Positions 63,864 through 64,000 of a DNA stretch of 64,000 nucleotides are shown one piece after another. The notes under the pieces are model-generated. The model saw only the letters and a list, made by a program, of their open reading frames with translations. It had not been told where the DNA came from and did not search any database. Positions within the stretch are counted from its first letter, which is position 1; each line of letters opens with the position of its first letter. Location of the stretch: positions 1,571,424-1,635,423 of the forward strand of contig NZ_CP061300.1 of the NCBI RefSeq assembly GCF_018687635.1, given 5' to 3'. Position numbers and translations under genes: made by a program. Origin of the DNA: Polynucleobacter sp. MWH-Braz-FAM2G. GTDB lineage: Bacteria > Pseudomonadota > Gammaproteobacteria > Burkholderiales > Burkholderiaceae.

Positions 63864-64000
63864 ACTTTTAATAAATGATAAAGGTTGCGCAACATTCCCG
63901 CAGTAGCACCCCAAATAAAGCGGTTCTCATAAGGCATTGAATAAAAACGACGTCCACCCTGCTCACTTTGCCACAATCTGACCTGATGATTGGCGGGATC
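63860..64000 (-). CDS. NUDIX hydrolase (CoA pyrophosphatase type), C-terminal part
   Basis: Only the last 46 residues are in the window (DPANHQVRLWQSEQGGRRFY, then SMPYENRFIWGATAGMLRNLYHLLKV); the start lies beyond the right edge. The ENRFIWGATAGMLRNL end is typical of NudL/CoA pyrophosphatase-like NUDIX proteins in betaproteobacteria, which lie next to the CobD-like gene. The NUDIX box itself is outside. Stop overlaps the next start. Confidence 0.75.
   Translation of the reverse strand, partial: DPANHQVRLWQSEQGGRRFYSMPYENRFIWGATAGMLRNLYHLLKV

Overview
The window looks like chromosomal DNA of a freshwater-type betaproteobacterium of the Burkholderiaceae, most likely Polynucleobacter or a close relative. 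Evidence for this: two orphan Bug/TctC-type tricarboxylate-binding receptors, a Burkholderiales-style general porin, a tandem glycine riboswitch of Proteobacterial type, moderately AT-rich but uniform base use, very short intergenic spacers and many ATGA overlaps. I saw no rRNA, tRNA, insertion sequence, prophage, CRISPR array or origin, and no gene-free stretch over 300 bases (the longest, 40659-40946, is a riboswitch leader).

Layout. 1-827: AzlCD amino-acid exporter (azlD cut by the edge). 1008-4585: VOC protein, HMG-CoA lyase and type III CoA-transferase with a divergent LysR regulator. 4568-5929: MarR-like regulator, then nsrR preceded by a near-perfect NsrR operator and followed by a single-PAS protein. 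5994-10797: valine catabolism (mmsB, mmsA), an orphan branched-chain-type binding protein and a divergent LysR. 10882-14357: acetyltransferase and a YaiO / helical-repeat / GT2 polysaccharide-type cluster. 14441-19148: DadA-like oxidase behind a tandem glycine riboswitch, M20 amidohydrolase, Bug receptor, LysR.

19203-34611 is the core: a minus-strand run catB-catC-catA-benA-benB-benC-benD-benE-pcaI-pcaJ-pcaF-pcaD-MFS-Bug-porin. It encodes uptake of benzoate and its complete ortho-cleavage through catechol, cis,cis-muconate and 3-oxoadipate to succinyl-CoA and acetyl-CoA. A divergent CatR/BenM-type LysR has ATAC-N7-GTAT operators over its own start.

34623-42700 is metal and stress related: a PII-like protein, an HME-type RND efflux pump with adaptor and outer-membrane channel, all behind what I read as a yybP-ykoY (manganese) riboswitch, then a small HPF-like protein and a TerC-UspA fusion with a strong internal ribosome site. 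42834-45609: NhaR-like regulator, SbtA-like transporter and a DUF6671 zinc-ribbon protein. 45667-49729: SMR transporter, GST and several secreted proteins. 49831-51794: FeS photolyase/cryptochrome (PhrB type) with TIGR03643 and a 50-residue DUF2256 protein. 51867-53247: small uncharacterised genes. 53331-54559: a dicarboxylate/amino-acid symporter broken by one frameshift. 54694-64000: CbiM-like membrane protein, esterase, TauE exporter, TRAP binding protein and housekeeping genes (pmbA, mog, orn, M48 protease, rsgA, CobD-like, NUDIX).

The most interesting items are the riboswitch-controlled RND pump with its PII-like partner, the TerC-UspA gene with two possible products, the YaiO/repeat/GT2 trio, the glycine riboswitch on a DadA-like oxidase, and the NsrR-PAS unit. 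All family assignments were made by reading, without database searches.
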